9,502 bases of DNA, from contig CALPIT020000084.1 of the NCBI GenBank assembly GCA_943323705.2, positions 1-9,502 of the forward strand. The letters run 5' to 3'. The translations under genes and the position numbers were made by a program. Position 1 is the first letter of the stretch; the number at the start of each line of letters is the position of its first letter. The DNA comes from Streptomyces griseus. Its GTDB lineage: Bacteria; Bacteroidota; Bacteroidia; Chitinophagales; Chitinophagaceae. The notes under the pieces are model-generated. The model ran no database searches. It was given only the letters and a program-made list of their open reading frames with translations, and was not told the DNA's origin. Positions 1 to 6,613 of the stretch are shown in pieces.

Positions 1-1
1 G

Positions 2-1297
2 TACACTACAGATCATACTTTTATTAAAATATCTTCTCCGGGAACTTTAAATTCCAATCAAGGTCCTGATTTTTTAAATGGTAAAATTGAGATGGGTGAC
101 ACGATTTGGTTTGGCAATATTGAATTGCATGTAGTTTCATCTGATTGGGAATTACACAAACACAGTGAAGATATAAATTACAATAATGTCATTCTTCATG
201 TGGTTTGGGAGCACGACAAAGAATTACATCTTGAATTTCCTACCATTGAATTAAAATCAAGAGTGCCGGGTTTGTTGATGAAAAAATACCAGGCCATTAT
301 GAATCAACAAACATTCATCCCATGTGAGGAAATCATCAACATGGTGAAGCCCATAACAATCAGCAAGTGGAAAGAAAGAATGTTAATAGAAAGACTTCAA
401 GAAAAAGCTGAAAACACAATAAAGCTATTAGACAAAGCCAAAGGCAACTGGGATGAATTGTGCTGGTGGATGTTGGCCAAAAATTTTGGAGGCAATGTGA
501 ATGCAGCATCTTTTGAATCCATTGCTTCAAGCATTCCACTTAGCATCATCCACAAAAATGCAGATTCATTATTTACTATCGAGGCATTATTATTTGGACA
601 GAGCGGTATGTTAAACCGAAAATTTAACGATGAACATCCAGTAGATTTATTTAAAGAGTATATCCACTTAAAGCGAAAATATGCTTTGAAGCAACCACTC
701 ATACAATTACATTTTCTTAGGATGCGTCCCGCAAATTTCCCTACAATCAGATTGGCTCAATTGGCTTCCTGTATTTTTAATGAAAGAAAATGGCTGACAA
801 AAATTATTGAAGAAGAAAACCTCAATAATTTAAAATTGACTTTTGATTACGACATCACTGACTATTGGAAATCGCATTACCGATTTGACACGGCAAGTGC
901 ATACAAATCGAAAAAGCCCGGCAATCAAACCGTCAACAATTTTATCATCAATACTGCAGTTGTGATTTGCTATGCGTATGGTTATTATCACAGCATCGAA
1001 AAATTGAAATCAAAAGCCATACATTGGCTTCAAGAACTTCCACATGAAGACAACCGCATGATCAACGGATTTGAATTACTGGGTGTCCCAAATCAAAATG
1101 CTGCAGATTCTCAAGCCTTATTTCATTTGAGAAATCAATTCTGTACACAAAAAAGATGTTTGGAATGCGGCATTGGTAATGAGATTTTCAGGAAAGAAAA
1201 CAAAGTTGATGCTACATCCAATTGTACGTTGTCTCCACCTCTAAATCAGGATGAAGACTTTTCATTACCGGACAATTGTCTCCAATTTTTTGCATAA
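2..1297 (+). CDS. DUF2851 family protein, 5'-truncated by window edge
   Basis: The reading frame is open from base 2, so the gene starts outside the window and the Met at 92 is internal. The residues before it (SPGTLNSNQGPDFLNGKI) form the family's N-terminal G-x-x-N-x-x-x-GPDF block, followed by WFGNIELHV, a D-W-x-x-H-x-H stretch and NNVILHVVWEHD, all typical of DUF2851. About 431 codons are present; from memory the family is slightly longer than 400 residues, so probably only some 20-30 residues are missing. Near the C-terminus is a cysteine cluster, C-x5-C-x2-C-GIGN (FCTQKRCLECGIGN), that could bind a metal, which is inference. The function is unknown; no signal peptide or membrane segment is visible in the part seen. 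After GIGNEIF the frame runs on for about 35 unfamiliar residues, overlapping the 3' end of the convergent osmC-like gene by 86 bases. Family assignment is firm, function open. Confidence 0.9.
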   Translation, partial: YTTDHTFIKISSPGTLNSNQGPDFLNGKIEMGDTIWFGNIELHVVSSDWELHKHSEDINYNNVILHVVWEHDKELHLEFPTIELKSRVPGLLMKKYQAIMNQQTFIPCEEIINMVKPITISKWKERMLIERLQEKAENTIKLLDKAKGNWDELCWWMLAKNFGGNVNAASFESIASSIPLSIIHKNADSLFTIEALLFGQSGMLNRKFNDEHPVDLFKEYIHLKRKYALKQPLIQLHFLRMRPANFPTIRLAQLASCIFNERKWLTKIIEEENLNNLKLTFDYDITDYWKSHYRFDTASAYKSKKPGNQTVNNFIINTAVVICYAYGYYHSIEKLKSKAIHWLQELPHEDNRMINGFELLGVPNQNAADSQALFHLRNQFCTQKRCLECGIGNEIFRKENKVDATSNCTLSPPLNQDEDFSLPDNCLQFFA

Positions 1298-1616
1298 TCA
1301 TTTTTGTATTATCATCCAATCCGATGTTGGGAATATTGAGAACAATTTCAATTTTACCAATTCTGCGTGGTTCACTGAGCATGTGTTTGGTCACTTCAAT
1401 GCGTGTTTGACTGAGATCGATATTCATATCTGCAGCTCTGATGCCCATTGTTGTGATGACACAAGTAGCGAGAGCGACGCAAACAGTATCCGTAGGACTG
1501 AACCTTTCGCCTTTACCTCTGTTATCTGTTGGTGCGTCTGTTTCAATAACAGTGCCGCTTTGAAGATGGGTGCACTCACATCTGAGGTCGCCTTTATAAA
1601 TTATAGAAGCCGTCAT
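1212..1616 (-). CDS. OsmC family protein (peroxiredoxin-like)
   Basis: This 134-residue cytoplasmic protein has the usual length and layout of the OsmC/Ohr superfamily, whose characterised members reduce organic hydroperoxides through two cysteines. Both candidates are present: Cys52 in the helix SPTDTVCVALATCVITTMGIRA (residues 40-61) and Cys115 in DNCPVMKSL (113-121). Cys46 is an extra cysteine. The context fits the general OsmC/YhfA-like branch better than Ohr, because the Ohr signatures are not obvious. Substrate and reductant cannot be told from sequence. The Met at 1616 gives the family's normal N-terminus (MTASIIYKGDLRCECTHL), and a Bacteroidetes-type promoter candidate lies just upstream at 1643-1673. 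The gene is divergent from the outer-membrane protein gene at 1732 and its 3' end overlaps the DUF2851 gene. The superfamily call is secure; peroxidase activity is an inference from the cysteines. Confidence 0.9.
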   Translation of the reverse strand: MTASIIYKGDLRCECTHLQSGTVIETDAPTDNRGKGERFSPTDTVCVALATCVITTMGIRAADMNIDLSQTRIEVTKHMLSEPRRIGKIEIVLNIPNIGLDDNTKMIMQKIGDNCPVMKSLHPDLEVETTYNWM

Positions 1617-1642
1617 GGTAATTGTTTTTATTTAAAAATGTA

Positions 1643-1673
1643 AAGAAATATGTTGATTATGATACCTGTCAAA
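1643..1673 (-). promoter_or_regulatory. Candidate Bacteroidetes-type promoter for the osmC-like gene
   Basis: Read on the minus strand, TTTG (1673-1670) is followed by 19 bases and then TATTTCTT (1650-1643). This matches the Bacteroidetes -33/-7 form TTTG-N19-TAnnTTTG, with 6 of 8 positions in the -7 box. The -33 box extends to TTGACA. Transcription would start near 1636, giving a leader of about 20 bases before the ATG at 1616. Seen by eye only; in AT-rich DNA such matches arise by chance. Confidence 0.4.
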
Positions 1674-1680
1674 ATGTTTT

Positions 1681-1695
1681 TAACCCTCTAGGTTA
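1681..1695. repeat. Small inverted repeat in the osmC/OMP divergent gap
   Basis: TAACC-CTCTA-GGTTA is a perfect 5-base inverted repeat in the 115-base gap between two divergent genes. It sits behind the osmC promoter candidate and 37 bases before the ATG at 1732, so it could be an operator for either gene. It is short and nothing else supports that role. I could not find a convincing promoter for the plus-strand gene; TAAATTTA at 1706-1713 resembles a -7 box but lacks a -33 partner. Confidence 0.25.
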
Positions 1696-1731
1696 TATTT
1701 TTACATAAATTTACTTTAGAAAATTATATAC

Positions 1732-2523
1732 ATGAAGAAATTGTTTTTGTTTATACTTATGACAATCAACAGCTATTTTGCAATATCTCAGGATAGTATT
1801 AGTGTCAGAAAGCAAAAAAAAGAAGAAAAAAAGCAGCGTATTAACGCCATTGCAAAGCAGGAAGAAGAAGGTGTGATCGCTTACAAAAAGCATATTGCAG
1901 GTGGAATAAAATTGACAAATGACGGTTCTGGTCTTTTTGGGGAAATAGCCAGAGCTCGTTCTGTAGAAAAAGCGTTATTGTTCCAAATAGAGATTACAGA
2001 AAGAAAGCATGTCAAAGAAGAAAAATTGCAAAATGATTACAGTCCAACCGCACCAGTCATTTATGGCAAAATAAATTATTTCTATCCTGTAAAATTGGGC
2101 GTTCAGGTTCAAAAGCTATTGGGCAACAAGGGCAATAAAAATGGGGTAAGCTTATCGTTTAACTATGGAGGAGGTATTTCATTAGGATTACTTAGGCCTT
2201 ATCTGGTTGAAGTAGACAAAGGAAATGGCAATTATGAGTTTGTAGGATACAATTCTCCGGACAGTAATTATTTTTTAAATGGGCCTATTGTTGGCGGTCC
2301 AACTTTCAGTGAAGGATGGGGAAAAATGAAAATCACACCTGGTATTTATGCCAAAACAGGTCTCAGGTTTGATTATGGCAAATACAATGAAATGATTAAT
2401 GGGCTTGAAATTGGAGCAACAGCTGAATTTTACTCCAAAAAAATCCCACAGATGATTGTTGTGAAACAATACCAGTACTTTTTAGGCGCATATGTTACAC
2501 TAGTTTTCGGAAGAAGGAAATAA
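1732..2523 (+). CDS. Secreted outer-membrane beta-barrel protein, unknown function
   Basis: The 263-residue product starts with a clear Sec signal peptide (MKKLFLFILM then TINSYFAISQ, cleavage probably after residue 20). No lipobox cysteine is present, so it is not a lipoprotein. Residues 21-48 are a strongly charged Lys/Glu/Arg stretch that is probably helical and periplasmic. From about residue 54 the sequence alternates short hydrophobic and aromatic strands with Gly/Asn turns (GGIKLTNDGSGLFGEI, ITERKHVKEEKL, KLGVQVQKLLGNKGNKNGVS, YGGGISLGLLRPYLVEV, MKITPGIYAKTGLRFDYGKYNE) and ends on a strand (YQYFLGAYVTLVFGRRK), as expected of a small outer-membrane barrel. It resembles uncharacterised Bacteroidetes barrel proteins with the same ITERKHPKE-like and YAKTALRFDYG-like blocks; that is recollection, not a search. 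lipA follows after 76 bases on the same strand, but no functional link is apparent. Confidence 0.75.
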   Translation: MKKLFLFILMTINSYFAISQDSISVRKQKKEEKKQRINAIAKQEEEGVIAYKKHIAGGIKLTNDGSGLFGEIARARSVEKALLFQIEITERKHVKEEKLQNDYSPTAPVIYGKINYFYPVKLGVQVQKLLGNKGNKNGVSLSFNYGGGISLGLLRPYLVEVDKGNGNYEFVGYNSPDSNYFLNGPIVGGPTFSEGWGKMKITPGIYAKTGLRFDYGKYNEMINGLEIGATAEFYSKKIPQMIVVKQYQYFLGAYVTLVFGRRK

Positions 2524-2538
2524 ATCATTTCCGGAAAT
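2516..2538 (+). repeat. Overlapping inverted repeats across the OMP stop codon
   Basis: GGAAAT (2516-2521) pairs with ATTTCC (2527-2532) around a 5-base loop; the TAA stop spans the end of the left arm and the start of the loop. The right arm also belongs to a perfect 12-base palindrome, ATTTCCGGAAAT (2527-2538). The two foldings exclude each other. There is no U-tract directly after it, so it is a weak terminator candidate; a 3'-end hairpin or protein site is also possible. Confidence 0.35.
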
Positions 2539-2561
2539 TAATCTCAGCTTATTTTTCTAAT

Positions 2562-2591
2562 TTTGAGCATTCAATTTTTAATTTAAATTTT
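2562..2591 (+). promoter_or_regulatory. Candidate promoter for lipA
   Basis: TTTG (2562-2565), 18 bases, then TAAATTTT (2584-2591) matches the Bacteroidetes TTTG-N19-TAnnTTTG form in 7 of 8 positions of the -7 box. Transcription starting about 7 bases later would begin close to 2598, practically at the lipA ATG (2600), so the message would be leaderless or nearly so. Found by eye in AT-rich sequence, hence modest confidence. Confidence 0.3.
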
Positions 2592-2599
2592 CTATCATA

Positions 2600-3517
2600 A
2601 TGTCTTGTGGTACAGGTACTGAAGAACAATCCCCATCATTAAAAAAGCCTAATTGGCTTCGTGTTAAATTACCTATTGGTGAAGAATACAAGCATGTTCG
2701 TAACCTGGTGGATACTCACAAACTGCATACTATTTGCGAAAGTGGTAATTGTCCGAATATGGGTGAATGTTGGGGAGAAGGAACGGCTACATTTATGATA
2801 CTTGGAAATATCTGTACAAGGAGTTGTGGGTTTTGTGCTGTAGCAACAGGAAGGCCTGATGCTGTAGATTGGGACGAGCCTCAAAGAGTTGCCGAAGCCA
2901 TTCATTTGATGAAGGTAAAGCATGCGGTTATCACCTCTGTTGACAGAGACGAATTGAAAGATGCAGGAAGTATCATATGGTACAACACAATTAAAGCCGT
3001 AAAAGCTTTAAATCCAACAACTACTCTGGAAACTTTAATCCCAGATTTCAAATCGAATAAAGAACAAATTCAGCGCATTATCGACGCTGCTCCTGAGGTA
3101 GTAAGTCACAATATTGAAACCACAGAAAGACTAACCCGTCAAGTAAGAGTACAAGCCAAATATTGGCAAAGCATGGAGACGCTCAAAATCCTTAAAGATG
3201 GGGGCATGCGTACAAAAAGCGGTATTATGTTAGGCCTTGGCGAAACCAAAGAAGAAGTCATCCAAACCATTAAAGATTTACACAACAGTGGAGTAGATGT
3301 GATCACTATCGGTCAGTATCTTCAGCCAACAAAAAAACACCTTCCGGTAGAAAGATTTGTACACCCCAATGAATTCGCTGAATACCGTGAAATAGGCTAC
3401 CAGATTGGCTTAGATTACGTTGAAAGTGGTCCGCTAGTTCGTTCTTCATATCATAGTGAAAAACATGTGATTGCAGGTTGGGGGAGGACGAAATGGCTAA
3501 ATGGAGAGTTGAGATGA
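2600..3517 (+). CDS. lipA: Lipoyl synthase (LipA), radical SAM
   Basis: LipA inserts two sulfurs into protein-bound octanoyl groups to make the lipoyl cofactor of pyruvate and 2-oxoglutarate dehydrogenases and the glycine cleavage system. Every hallmark is visible. The auxiliary [4Fe-4S] cluster has Cys46, Cys51 and Cys57 (CESGNCPNMGEC), and the radical-SAM cluster has Cys72, Cys76 and Cys79 (CTRSCGFC). The C-terminal RSSYH motif at 281-285 carries the serine that is the fourth ligand of the sacrificial auxiliary cluster. VDRDELKDAGS, PDFKSN, HNIETTERLTRQVR, SGIMLGLGET and GQYLQPTKKHLPVERFVHP follow in the usual order. At 305 residues it is full length. The ATG at 2600 is the only sensible start before the conserved KPNWLRVKLP. 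No lipB, ligase or dehydrogenase gene lies in the window; the upstream barrel gene is 76 bases away and may be separately transcribed. Confidence 0.97.
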   Translation: MSCGTGTEEQSPSLKKPNWLRVKLPIGEEYKHVRNLVDTHKLHTICESGNCPNMGECWGEGTATFMILGNICTRSCGFCAVATGRPDAVDWDEPQRVAEAIHLMKVKHAVITSVDRDELKDAGSIIWYNTIKAVKALNPTTTLETLIPDFKSNKEQIQRIIDAAPEVVSHNIETTERLTRQVRVQAKYWQSMETLKILKDGGMRTKSGIMLGLGETKEEVIQTIKDLHNSGVDVITIGQYLQPTKKHLPVERFVHPNEFAEYREIGYQIGLDYVESGPLVRSSYHSEKHVIAGWGRTKWLNGELR

Positions 3518-3541
3518 TTGTAAAGTTCAATTGAGTATGTA

Positions 3542-3653
3542 AATTGGAATTTGGAATTAGTCCACAACCCAATTCCCAATTCCCAATTCCCAATACCCAA
3601 TTCCCAATTCCTAATACCCAATTCCTCAATTCCCAAACCCCCAATTCCTAATA
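3542..3653. repeat. Heptanucleotide (CCCAATT) tandem array with inverted partner
   Basis: From 3568 to 3653 lie about twelve degenerate units of a 7-base repeat, consensus CCCAATT, with variants CCCAATA, CCTAATA and CCCAAAC. Two units carry one extra base (at 3624-3631 and 3639-3646). The array lies in the 146-base gap between the convergent lipA and ROK kinase genes. Just upstream, 3542-3558 (AATTGGAATTTGGAATT) is nearly the reverse complement of 3571-3588, with one mismatch and one bulged base. The transcript from either strand could therefore form a hairpin of about 17 pairs. A role as a bidirectional 3'-end structure or terminator fits the position but is inference. Open frames crossing it merely translate the repeat. 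Confidence 0.9.
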
Positions 3654-3663
3654 ACATATTCTA

Positions 3664-4617
3664 CTACCACACCAACGCACTCGCCCCTAAAATCGCCGCA
3701 TCTGATTCATTCAATTCGCTAAAAATTAGTTTCACTTTATTTTTGAAAATAGGCAAAAGATTGGCTTCCATTGCTTGACGCGTAGGATTGAGCAATAAGT
3801 TACCTGCCTTAGTCAAACCGCCAAATAATACAATGGCTTCAGGAGATGAAAACATAATAAAGTTGGCTAATGATTCCCCAAGGATTTGGCCAGTAAATTC
3901 AAATATTTCATTGGCGATGGGATCTCCTTGCATGGCACATTCAAATACAGTCTGGCTAGTTAATTCATTGATGGTATAATTTCTAAGCAAACTTTCTTTT
4001 TCCGGAAATTGAGTTAGTAATTCAATGGCAGTTTCTCTAACACCAGTTGCTGATGCGTATGATTCCAAGCTACCGCGCATGCCGGTATTTTTGTGCATTC
4101 TGCCACCTGGACGGATAATGGTATGTCCCAATTCACCTGCAAAACCATCATGACCAACTACGATTTTTCCGTCGATCACGATTCCACTTCCAACCCCTGT
4201 TCCTAAAGTAATGGTGATGAAGTGTTTCATATTTTTAGTACAGCCGTACATCATTTCGCCAACTGCAGCGGCATTGGCATCATTGGTTAGTTTTGCTTGC
4301 ACACCAAATTTTTTGGCAATTAATTCAGCCATTGGAATAATACCTTTCCATTTAAGATTGGGTGCATATTCTATTGTACCTGAGTAGATGTTGCCATTGG
4401 GTGCTCCCATACCAATACCTATAATTTTATCAATGCCACCAACCTCATTTATCATTGGCGACAAATTCACATACAATTCTTGTATAAAATCTTCTATGAA
4501 ATCATGTTCATTGCTAGGTATCCGTCCCTGAAACAAAATTTCACCTTTGTTATTTACTATCCCAAATTTTGTAGTTGTTCCACCAACATCAATGCCAATT
4601 GCGTATTTGTTTTCCAT
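3664..4617 (-). CDS. ROK-family sugar kinase (probable glucokinase)
   Basis: ROK kinases phosphorylate hexoses, usually glucose to glucose-6-phosphate, with ATP in the cytoplasm. The 317-residue product has the phosphate-1 loop DVGGTTTK (10-17), the catalytic LTNDANAAAVGE block with Asp113, the ATP-binding TLGTGVGSGIVIDG (137-150), GELGH (161-165) and the late FGGLTKAG (265-272). Sugar-contact residues Glu162, His165 and Glu185 are present. It is unusual in that the zinc-binding CxCGx2GC motif is absent: residues 171-187 read GGRMHKNTGMRGSLESY, with no cysteine. The protein is full length with no DNA-binding domain, so it is an enzyme and not a ROK repressor. It lies 171 bases downstream of a sugar transporter on the same strand, beside glgA and glgC, which favours glucose as substrate. 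N-acetyl-sugars or mannose cannot be excluded. Confidence 0.92.
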   Translation of the reverse strand: MENKYAIGIDVGGTTTKFGIVNNKGEILFQGRIPSNEHDFIEDFIQELYVNLSPMINEVGGIDKIIGIGMGAPNGNIYSGTIEYAPNLKWKGIIPMAELIAKKFGVQAKLTNDANAAAVGEMMYGCTKNMKHFITITLGTGVGSGIVIDGKIVVGHDGFAGELGHTIIRPGGRMHKNTGMRGSLESYASATGVRETAIELLTQFPEKESLLRNYTINELTSQTVFECAMQGDPIANEIFEFTGQILGESLANFIMFSSPEAIVLFGGLTKAGNLLLNPTRQAMEANLLPIFKNKVKLIFSELNESDAAILGASALVW

Positions 4618-4659
4618 GATAAAAAAGTAAAAATTTAAATGTAAATAGTGAAAATTTCT

Positions 4660-4698
4660 TGGTTTTAAAAATAAACATTAAAATAAGCCGAAGGCTTA
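4660..4698 (-). terminator. Probable Rho-independent terminator after the transporter gene
   Basis: On the minus strand a perfect 6-base stem with a 3-base loop, TAAGCC-TTC-GGCTTA (4698-4684), is followed by a T-rich run (TTTTAATGTTTATTTTT, 4683-4667). It lies 90 bases past the transporter stop and 66 bases before the kinase ATG. It may end or attenuate the transporter message, meaning the kinase may have its own promoter or receive only read-through. The stem is short and the T-run interrupted. Confidence 0.45.
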
Positions 4699-4714
4699 AT
4701 TCGTGAATTCGTGG
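4698..4714. repeat. Perfect tandem 8-mer (AATTCGTG x2)
   Basis: AATTCGTG occurs twice head to tail, followed by G, directly beside the hairpin at 4684-4698. Its minus-strand form CACGAATT is familiar to me as a short phrase in Bacteroidetes intergenic DNA, but that is recollection only. Function unknown; it could be a remnant of a dispersed intergenic repeat. Confidence 0.5.
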
Positions 4715-4788
4715 CTAACCCAAACTAAAAAGCCAAAAATTGAATATCTCCCTTTTTGACTTTTTAATTTTAAATTTTGAATTATATA

Positions 4789-6465
4789 TTAGTGTCCGCC
4801 AACAGTTTGTGCTTCTTCTATATTAACTCCTTGTTTCTTCAAAATGCCTTTTACAGCAATAGCGAAGAAAGTAAGATATCCAAAGCAAGCAGCTGCTAAC
4901 CAATATGATTGTTGAATACCGGTAACATCAGCCAATTTACCTTGAATAGGAGGAATGATACCACCACCTAGAATCATCATAATTAAAAATGCAGAGCCTT
5001 GGGTTGTATATTTCCCTAAACCTGCTATAGATAACGTGAATATACAAGGCCACATGATAGAGCAACAAAGACCTCCGCTCAATAACGCATATGTACCTAT
5101 AGTTCCAGAAGTTATTGTTCCAACAACCATTGCTACAATACCTAAAAAACCAAATGTCATCAAAGTTTTGGCTGGTTTATCTCCGCCATAGAAAAATGCA
5201 GCGATTTGTATAATTACGCAAACAATATAAAAATACAATTCCTTCATATTGTATCCAGCTGTTGAATTCACACCAATGATCACAAAAAAGGCAACCAAAG
5301 GAACGATGACTTGTAACAACATTTTTGTTGTCTTGGAGAAATCAAATGCAGAAACCGCACCAGTCCACCGACCAATCATCAAACTTCCCCAATACATTGA
5401 AATGTAAGGAGCGGCTTCAGATGATTGAATTCCGTCTTTTACTTTCAGTAATTCTCCCAAATTAGAACCAATAGAAACTTCAACACCCACATAAACAAAA
5501 ATGGCTAACATCCCCAATACCAATTGAGGATATTTCATAGCACCCCAACCTTCAGGCTTTTTTGAGGCAGCCATGTTGGCGTATAATAAACCAATTACAA
5601 CAACTGCTAATGCACCTAATAACCAATTCATTCTATACGCATTCATGTCTAAGATTTCAGCTTCAGATGCATGAGTCAGATCAACTTTATAACTGCTGAA
5701 TACAGGTGCAAACATCACGATCAGCAAACCTGTCATAATGATCAATGTGTATAATGCTTTATTCGCTTTTTCAGTTTCTTCTTCCAAAATGCCAGAAGGT
5801 ACTTTTTTAGCAAAATGAAACAATGCAGCGGAAGCAATAAATAATCCACCAACTCCTGTATATAATATTATTACTTTACTCAAACTTAAAGCGGCAATTT
5901 GCTCATCAGTAACAGCAGCTGTTGTACCAAACAATGCCAAAGCCACAACAATGGGGCCAATAGTGGTACCAAACGAATTGATACCTCCACCAAGATTCAC
6001 ACGGCTCGTTCCAGTTGCAGGATCACCTAATGATATAGCAAAAGGCTGAGCAGCTGTTTGTTGTAAAGAAAAACCTAAAGCCACGATAAACAATCCTACA
6101 AGCATTCCAGAAAATGTATTGGCATTAACTGCTACAATCATAGCTGCGGCACCTATCGCTGAAAATAGCAAACCATACACGATACTTTTCTTATATCCCC
6201 ATTTGCCCACTAAATCTTTTCCTCCAAATGAACCATAAGCGAAGAGAGCCAATGCTCCAATATAATAAGCAGTATAAAATGCGAAATCAATCAACTGGCT
6301 TTGAAACTGATCCAGATGGAAATAATTTTTACAAAATGGAATAAAAATACTGTTACCGGCCGCAATAAAGCCCCAAAAGAAAAATACAGTTACTAAAGTC
6401 CCTAATGCACCGTAATTGGTTGGAATTGAAGTTGAAGAAGCGACATTTTTTTGATTCTCAGTCAT
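4789..6465 (-). CDS. FHS-family MFS sugar transporter (FucP/GluP-like), enlarged
   Basis: This inner-membrane major facilitator of the fucose-galactose-glucose:H+ symporter (FHS) type probably imports glucose or a related hexose. Family marks are FFFWGFIAAGNSIFIPF (TM1, about 28-44), LGFSLQQTAAQPFAISLG (TM4, 130-147), GGGINSFGTTIGP (159-171), FVYVGVEVSIGS (323-334), MYWGSLMIGR (358-367) and GGGIIPPIQGKLAD (500-513). The product has 558 residues, against 410-440 for FucP and GluP. The extra length is mostly in the central loop, where two further hydrophobic segments (about 237-257 and 280-300) suggest 14 membrane spans. The acidic residues used for proton coupling in E. coli FucP (Asp46, Glu135) align by eye with Ser39 and Gln136. 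Downstream lies the ROK kinase on the same strand; upstream, divergently, glgA and glgC. Exact sugar is not decidable from sequence. Confidence 0.9.
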   Translation of the reverse strand: MTENQKNVASSTSIPTNYGALGTLVTVFFFWGFIAAGNSIFIPFCKNYFHLDQFQSQLIDFAFYTAYYIGALALFAYGSFGGKDLVGKWGYKKSIVYGLLFSAIGAAAMIVAVNANTFSGMLVGLFIVALGFSLQQTAAQPFAISLGDPATGTSRVNLGGGINSFGTTIGPIVVALALFGTTAAVTDEQIAALSLSKVIILYTGVGGLFIASAALFHFAKKVPSGILEEETEKANKALYTLIIMTGLLIVMFAPVFSSYKVDLTHASEAEILDMNAYRMNWLLGALAVVVIGLLYANMAASKKPEGWGAMKYPQLVLGMLAIFVYVGVEVSIGSNLGELLKVKDGIQSSEAAPYISMYWGSLMIGRWTGAVSAFDFSKTTKMLLQVIVPLVAFFVIIGVNSTAGYNMKELYFYIVCVIIQIAAFFYGGDKPAKTLMTFGFLGIVAMVVGTITSGTIGTYALLSGGLCCSIMWPCIFTLSIAGLGKYTTQGSAFLIMMILGGGIIPPIQGKLADVTGIQQSYWLAAACFGYLTFFAIAVKGILKKQGVNIEEAQTVGGH

Positions 6466-6613
6466 AAGTTTTGGTTTATCCGCTCAAATTAGTGAGAATT
6501 TTAAAATTTATAAAAAATATATTTTCAAAACGCAGATTTAAATAAAACTTCATTAAAAATTGACCTTTATAATTCTATGAATCGTATTTTTATTGAAAAT
6601 ATTTTAATTCGAA
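6466..6613. promoter_or_regulatory. Divergent control region between the transporter and glgA
   Basis: This 148-base, very AT-rich gap must hold the promoters of both the transporter (minus) and glgA (plus). Plus-strand candidate: TTGACC (6560-6565) with TATTTTTA (6585-6592), a TAnnTTTG-like -7 box, though the 22-base spacing is slightly long. Minus-strand candidate: TTTG (6529-6526) with TAAATTTT (6510-6503), whose 15-base spacing is short. Neither is convincing alone. No clear inverted repeat for a regulator and no Shine-Dalgarno sequence are visible. Confidence 0.35.

Noticed and set aside
92..94. ATG at 92 as the true start of the DUF2851 gene
   Set aside because: Conserved family residues (including GPDF) are encoded upstream in the same open frame from base 2, so the start is outside the window.
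1251..1643. 130-codon plus-strand open frame
   Set aside because: It lies almost wholly antisense to the osmC-like gene, whose protein has clear conserved motifs; the plus-strand peptide has none.
3568..3653. CRISPR-like repetition
   Set aside because: The units are 7 bases, contiguous and degenerate with no spacers; no cas genes are present.
3306..3657. Minus-strand open frames giving repetitive peptides rich in GIGNWELG
   Set aside because: They are translations of the CCCAATT array plus the antisense of lipA; the period of 7 shifts frame each unit, and no real domain is visible.
4684..4698. UUCG tetraloop in the minus-strand hairpin
   Set aside because: CTTCGG is present, but pairing around a UUCG loop would leave a C-C mismatch next to the closing pair; the perfect stem uses a 3-base TTC loop.
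6568..6573. Perfect TATAAT before glgA
   Set aside because: No -35 partner at proper spacing, Bacteroidetes sigma factors favour a different -7 form, and such matches are expected by chance in this AT-rich gap.
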